Source of the DNA: DATMQA01 sp035566895
GTDB taxonomy: Bacteria; Verrucomicrobiota; Verrucomicrobiia; Limisphaerales; UBA8199
Length of the DNA: 64,000 nucleotides
Assembly: GCA_035566895.1 (NCBI GenBank)
Contig: DATMQA010000039.1
Location: 1-64,000 of the forward strand
Direction: 5' to 3'
Under the pieces are notes generated by a model. That model ran no database searches and was not told the DNA's origin. It saw only the letters and a program-made list of their open reading frames with translations. A program made the position numbers and the translations under genes. Positions 60,005-64,000 of this stretch are shown piece after piece (positions within the stretch are counted from its first letter, which is position 1; each line of letters starts with the position of its first letter).

Positions 60005-62589
60005 GGAAGTCTGTGGCAACCACGCTCTACGATCTCATTCCCCGCGACGGCCACCCCACCAACGACGTCCTCCTCGGCCAGTTCCTGGAATACACTCAGA
60101 GCAGGCAGCTCGACCTCTATCCGGCGCAGGAGTCGGCCATCCTCGAACTGTTCGACGAAAAAAATGTCATCCTCAACACCCCCACCGGCTCGGGCAAATC
60201 CCTCGTCGCGGCCGCCCTCCATTTCAAAGCGCTCGTCCAGGGAAAACGCTCCATCTATACCTGCCCCATCAAAGCGTTGGTTAACGAGAAGTGGCTCGCC
60301 CTTTGCCGCGAGTTCGGCCCCGACAACGTTGGCCTGAGCACCGGCGACGCCTCCGTGAATCGCGACGCCCCGCTCCTCTGTTGCACCGCCGAGATCCTGT
60401 CCAACATCGCCTTGCGCGAAGGCCCGCAGGCCAATGTGCAGGAGGTCATTATGGACGAGTTCCACTACTATGCCGACCGCGACCGCGGCGTCGCCTGGCA
60501 GGTGCCGCTCTTGACGCTCCCGCAGGCCCGGTTTCTATTGATGTCCGCCACCCTGGGCGATACCACCTTTTTTGAAGAGGAACTCACTCGCCTGAACGGC
60601 CGCCCCACCGTCACCGTCGCCTCCAAAGACCGGCCCGTGCCGCTCGAGTTCGCCTTTTCCGAGTTGCCCTTGGCCACCACGCTCGAGAGCCTGGTCGCCC
60701 AGGGCCGGGCCCCGGTTTATGTCGTCCATTTCACCCAACTCGAGGCCGCCCAGAGCGCGCAGGATTTCACCAGTATCAATGTCTGCACCCGCGAGGAAAA
60801 GGCCGCCCTCGGCAACGCCCTCGAGGGCTTCAAGTTCAGCAGCCCTTACGGACCGGAAATTCGCCGCTGGCTCAAACACGGCATCGGGCTGCACCATGCG
60901 GGGCTGTTGCCCAAATACCGGGTGCTGGTCGAGCAACTGGCCCAAAAAGGCCTGCTCAAGATTATCTGCGGCACCGACACGCTCGGCGTCGGCATCAACG
61001 TCCCCATTCGCACCGTCCTCTTCTCCAAGCTGTGCAAATTCGATGGCGAGAAAACCGCCATTCTCACCGCGCGCGATTTCCATCAGATCGCCGGCCGCGC
61101 CGGACGCAAAGGCTTCGACGAGCGCGGCTGGGTGGTCGCGCAGGCGCCAGAACATGCGGTCGAAAATTTGAAACTCGAAGGGAAAGCCGCGCGCGACGGC
61201 AAAAAGGTCGTCAAACGCAAACCGCCCGAGAAGAATTTTGTCAATTGGGACAAGAACACCTTTTTACGGTTGATGGCCGCCCAGCCCGAGCGGCTGACTT
61301 CGCGGTTCCTGGTCTCGCACGGGATGTTGCTCAACGTCCTGAGCCGCCAGGGCGACGGCTGCCGCGCGATGCAACAGTTGCTCGCCCGCTGCCACGAAAC
61401 CCCCAAAGCCAAAAAAGCCCACGCCAAACGCGCCTGGCAACTCTTCCGCTCCCTCGTGGAACGCAACATTATCGAGTTCACCACTCCGCTTGCTACCACT
61501 CCACCATCCACCATCCATCATCCCTCCGCCAAGCTCCGGGTCAACGTCGAACTCCAGGACGACTTCTCCATGGACCAGACGCTCTCGCTTTATCTGCTCG
61601 AGACCATCCCGCTCGTGGACCCGCAAGCTCCCGACTACTCGCTCGTTCTGCTCACGCTCGTCGAGTCCATCCTCGAAGACCCCGACCTCATCCTCCGCAA
61701 GCAGCTCGATAAACTCAAAACCCAAAAAATGGCCGAGATGAAAATGGCCGGCATCGAATACGACGAGCGCATCGAGGAACTGGAAAAGCTCGAATATCCC
61801 AAGCCCAACCGCGAATTCGTCTATTCCACCTTCAACGCCTTCGCCGACAAACACCCCTGGGTCGGCCAGGAAAATATCCGCCCCAAATCTATCGCCCGGG
61901 AGATGTTCGAGAATTTCCGCTCCTTCTCCGATTACATCCGCGACTACGACCTGCAGCGCGCCGAGGGCCTCCTGCTCCGCCATCTCAACAGCGTCTTTAA
62001 AGTCCTTGCCCAGACCGTCCCGGACAACGCCAAGACCGAACCCGTCCAGGAAATGGAACTCTACCTCGGCACCATGATTCGCCAGGTCGATTCCAGCCTG
62101 CTCGAAGAATGGCAGAAAATGCGCGACCCGGCCTATCAGCGCGCCGAAACCAAAGAGGTGCGCCCGCCCGGCGCCGAGGAAGCCGAAAAAGACGTCACCC
62201 GCGACACCAAAGCCTTCACCGCCGCTATCCGCAACCGCGTGTTCTATTTCCTGCGCGGCCTGGTTAACGCCGATTTTGACCAGGCCCTCGCTCACCTGGC
62301 TTCCCCCCAGGATCAGGATGGCCAGGCTTGGACCGCGGAGCGCCTGCAACAGGCCTTGGACGCCTACCATGCCGACCACCAATACATCTGCCTCGACCCC
62401 AACGCCCGCAACCTCCGCCATACCTACGTCATTCCCTCCGACGACAAGCGTTCCTGGCGCGTCCAGCAGATGCTGGTGGACCCCGACGAGCACAACGACT
62501 GGGTCGCCGAGTTCGAGGTGGACCTCGCCGAATCAAGAAAGACCGGCGAACCCACCCTCCGGCTGCGCCGCCTCGCCGGCTTGGTGTAA
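60001..62589 (+). CDS. Ski2-like DEAD/DEAH-box helicase with DUF3516-type C-terminus
   Basis: About 862 residues from GTG 60001 (GTG 60013 is an alternative; an open frame reaches further back through the toxin gene but has no homology-like sequence). Helicase motifs: Walker A TPTGSGKS (~60), TCPIKALVNEKW, Walker B/motif II MDEFHYYAD, motif III SATLGD, motif V GTDTLGVGINVP, motif VI QIAGRAGRKG. The ~450-residue C-terminal part (LQDDFSMDQTLSLYLLETI, FRSFSDYIRDYDLQRAEGLLLRHL, ...) is of the kind labelled DUF3516 in this helicase family. Likely an RNA or DNA helicase; the natural substrate is unknown. Confidence 0.85.
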   Translation: MRKSVATTLYDLIPRDGHPTNDVLLGQFLEYTQSRQLDLYPAQESAILELFDEKNVILNTPTGSGKSLVAAALHFKALVQGKRSIYTCPIKALVNEKWLALCREFGPDNVGLSTGDASVNRDAPLLCCTAEILSNIALREGPQANVQEVIMDEFHYYADRDRGVAWQVPLLTLPQARFLLMSATLGDTTFFEEELTRLNGRPTVTVASKDRPVPLEFAFSELPLATTLESLVAQGRAPVYVVHFTQLEAAQSAQDFTSINVCTREEKAALGNALEGFKFSSPYGPEIRRWLKHGIGLHHAGLLPKYRVLVEQLAQKGLLKIICGTDTLGVGINVPIRTVLFSKLCKFDGEKTAILTARDFHQIAGRAGRKGFDERGWVVAQAPEHAVENLKLEGKAARDGKKVVKRKPPEKNFVNWDKNTFLRLMAAQPERLTSRFLVSHGMLLNVLSRQGDGCRAMQQLLARCHETPKAKKAHAKRAWQLFRSLVERNIIEFTTPLATTPPSTIHHPSAKLRVNVELQDDFSMDQTLSLYLLETIPLVDPQAPDYSLVLLTLVESILEDPDLILRKQLDKLKTQKMAEMKMAGIEYDERIEELEKLEYPKPNREFVYSTFNAFADKHPWVGQENIRPKSIAREMFENFRSFSDYIRDYDLQRAEGLLLRHLNSVFKVLAQTVPDNAKTEPVQEMELYLGTMIRQVDSSLLEEWQKMRDPAYQRAETKEVRPPGAEEAEKDVTRDTKAFTAAIRNRVFYFLRGLVNADFDQALAHLASPQDQDGQAWTAERLQQALDAYHADHQYICLDPNARNLRHTYVIPSDDKRSWRVQQMLVDPDEHNDWVAEFEVDLAESRKTGEPTLRLRRLAGLV

Positions 62590-62692
62590 ACCTTTTTTCG
62601 GCTCGACCCGCCCTGCCCGATGCTTTTAGCCTTCCAAACACATACATGAAAACCATACGAACCACGTTTTCGCTCGCGTTGGGGCAACAGAA

Positions 62693-63058
62693 GTGAACTC
62701 CGGGTTTGAAACCGTCTTTGCCCGTTTGCGGGCCATCCTTGAGCCGCACGCGGACCGGCTGAAAGTGACGGCAGACGCTCCTGCGTACTATTGTCTCGAC
62801 GTGACTTTCAGTCCTAAACTCAAAAAGGCATTTCCAGTCGCGTGGGTGAAGATTGGGAAAGCGTACGTTGGCTATCACTTCATGCCGGTGTACATGTTTC
62901 CCAGGCTGCGCGAGGGCATGTCGGATAAGTTGCGGGCGCGTATGCAAGGCAAGTCGTGCTTCAACTTCAAAGTATCCGATGAAACGCTTTTCAAGGAATT
63001 GGCAGAGCTCACCGCGGAAGGGTTCGCCCTGTGCAGAAAGGCTGGATTTGCGCCATGA
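62693..63058 (+). CDS. Small conserved-looking protein of unknown function
   Basis: 121 residues from GTG 62693. Compact alpha/beta protein: an N-terminal helix (FETVFARLRAILEPHADRL), a beta hairpin (YYCLDVTFSP, AWVKIGKAYVGYHFMPVYMFP), and a C-terminal part with MQGKSCFNFKVSDETLFKELAELTAEGF. The pattern (GYHFMPVY...CFNF) is reminiscent of the small DUF1801/DUF5655-type family, but I cannot confirm membership. It is 103 bases after the helicase and is not obviously coupled to it. Confidence 0.6.
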   Translation: MNSGFETVFARLRAILEPHADRLKVTADAPAYYCLDVTFSPKLKKAFPVAWVKIGKAYVGYHFMPVYMFPRLREGMSDKLRARMQGKSCFNFKVSDETLFKELAELTAEGFALCRKAGFAP

Positions 63059-63178
63059 ACTTTGATGTGCGAGCGGAGCGAGCCCAATTCAAGAGTCCTG
63101 AAGGGACGAAATCTGATAGCCCGGGGCAAGGCCGCGTAGCGGCTGCTGCCCCGCGTACGACGCCCGCAGATTTAATCC

Positions 63179-63203
63179 CCCTCTCCTCTTCGGGAGGAGA
63201 GGG
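63179..63203. repeat. CCCTCTCCTC-TTCGG-GAGGAGAGGG hairpin
   Basis: A perfect 10-base stem with a 5-base loop in non-coding DNA after the small protein. It is a short relative of the element at 58275-58410. No T-run follows on either side, so it is a dispersed repeat rather than a terminator. Confidence 0.6.
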
Positions 63204-63283
63204 CCGGGAGAGCAGGCCCTGCCACGTACTTTCAGCGTGATACGAGCGCGGGTGTTAAAGTGAGACTCGTCTGCATGCCGGTT

Positions 63284-63340
63284 CGCAGGAACAAACAGAT
63301 CAAGGCTCCTCAGGTCCGAGTCATCGGACCTGATGGGAAG
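63284..63340 (+). pseudogene. infC: Fragment resembling the N-terminus of translation initiation factor IF-3
   Basis: A short frame opening at GTG 63260 encodes RRNKQIKAPQVRVIGPDGKP at 63284-63343. This matches the highly conserved first residues of IF-3 (N-x-x-I-[RK]-A-x-x-V-R-[VL]-I-x-x-[DN]-G). Directly after Gly-Lys the sequence turns into unrelated repeat DNA (hairpin at 63354-63369) and nothing like the rest of IF-3 follows in any frame. It therefore looks like a 5' relic of infC or of a duplicated copy; the functional gene must be elsewhere. Confidence 0.45.
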
Positions 63341-63353
63341 CCTCCCATTAACA

Positions 63354-63369
63354 CCTCGCTTCAGCGAGG
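63354..63369. repeat. CCTCGC-TTCA-GCGAGG hairpin
   Basis: A perfect 6-base stem with a 4-base loop immediately after the IF-3-like fragment, in AACACCTCGCTTCAGCGAGG. Short hairpins of this type recur in intergenic repeats. It marks the break point of the infC-like sequence. Confidence 0.5.
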
Positions 63370-63539
63370 TCGTGGACAGCGACCCGTGACCACAAACCGG
63401 TTCAACGGTTTCCTCTCCATTTCCTTCCCACCCGTTGTTCCCTCAAAAATTTTCAATTCGCTCGCAATCCTCCCCCGCCCCACGCCTACCCCGCATGAAT
63501 CAACCGGTCCCGCCCCCTAACCGTCATGCACATAGTCGC

Positions 63540-63830
63540 AGCTTCTCGTTTTTGCCGATTGTCAGCGAACGCCATGGAGTTACTCTCCGAACATGGCAGA
63601 GGATAGCCGGCCGCCGTTCGCGGGTAGGCTTAAACCTGCGGTTATTACTTGAATGCCTCCATGCCATGCGGGCGTGGTGCAGCCCAACCCGGAGGGTTGG
63701 CAGAAGGTAGCCGGTGGTCGTTCGCGGGGGAGCAGGGGCGAACGACCACCGGAAAACCGTGGAAAGCGCCATTCCTCCGGAGGGGTGCCAGAGGCGGAGC
63801 ACGGCTTCTCGCGATTCATATCATGGTTCC
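63540..63830. repeat. Compound intergenic repeat with several nested palindromes
   Basis: Non-coding. It contains a 14-base inverted repeat CCGGTGGTCGTTCG (63711-63724) with its exact complement at 63739-63752, a CCAACCC-GGA-GGGTTGG hairpin (63684-63700), a CCTCCGGAGG palindrome (63774-63783), and a second GCCG...CGTTCGCGGGTAG-like half copy near 63606-63629. Open frames on both strands are fragmentary and low-complexity. It looks like a patchwork of interspersed elements. Confidence 0.6.
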
Positions 63831-63922
63831 TATTACTCCCATTCCTCCCATTCTGTCCCCTGAAACCTTCCGAGCCCGAGACCGGTCAGCCTTCCCGAAC
63901 CAGTCGAATAGTGAAGCTGATC

Positions 63923-64000
63923 ATGCCCAGGCCCCTATTCCCTAAATCCACCGACGCCGCAGTCTGCACTCTCGCCGCGCACGCCTCAGGGTCCCTGTCG
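63923..64000 (+). CDS. Possible start of a gene running off the window
   Basis: An ATG at 63923 opens a frame of 26 codons that is still open at the right edge. There is no clear ribosome binding site and too little sequence to recognise a family, so this is a weak call. Confidence 0.15.
   Translation, partial: MPRPLFPKSTDAAVCTLAAHASGSLS

Noticed and set aside
61264..62493. 409-residue minus-strand open frame within the helicase
   Set aside because: Its composition is the complement of an acidic and Lys-rich helicase tail; helicase motifs on the plus strand are complete.

Overview
The window is GC-rich (about 60%) and densely coded. It most resembles a chromosome segment from a heterotrophic Verrucomicrobiota bacterium, probably of the Pedosphaera/Limisphaerales type. 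The clues are the many secreted polysaccharide-degrading enzymes, an autotransporter-associated beta-strand repeat protein, YHYH and MbnP/MauG proteins, a recurring secreted module ending in an FFRL-like motif, and a heavy load of palindromic interspersed repeats, many lying at gene starts. The taxonomic call is inference; no rRNA or tRNA gene was seen.

Region 1 (1-12041, all +) is a pectin locus aimed at rhamnogalacturonan I: a truncated GH28, two PL4 rhamnogalacturonan lyases, two CE12 SGNH acetylesterases, a GH53 endo-galactanase and a GH2 beta-galactosidase. Together they would deacetylate and cut the backbone and strip galactan side chains. A short minus-strand stretch follows (a lone receiver-domain protein and a small lipoprotein).

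Region 2 (13305-34924, all +) is the most unusual part: nine tightly packed genes, almost all overlapping or within about 11 bases. They encode a 2461-residue beta-helix surface protein made of seven ~261-residue modules, a TolB-like propeller, two secreted beta-sandwich proteins, a 1594-residue RHS protein with a 30-fold Cys-Ser tail and a C-terminal membrane segment, and four membrane proteins. Two of those four combine a multi-pass N-terminus, weakly exosortase-like, with glutamine-amidotransferase-like domains. I know of no described system with this composition; a cell-surface assembly or display machine is the working guess.

Region 3 (34989-49731) is a second carbohydrate locus: two GH42-like enzymes diverging from a 70-base gap, a PATR protein preceded by a LacI-type operator palindrome, a giant two-enzyme fusion (GH140-like plus GH36-like) whose junction is an interspersed repeat, and a divergent LacI regulator.

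Region 4 (49777-64000) is mixed: DNA polymerase IV, a MbnP-MbnH-like fusion with a YHYH protein, a GIY-YIG nuclease, the tdh-kbl threonine catabolic pair, an XRE-cupin regulator, a toxin-antitoxin pair translationally coupled to a Ski2-like helicase, a small unknown protein, and a non-coding tail with several palindromic repeats and what looks like a fragment of infC.
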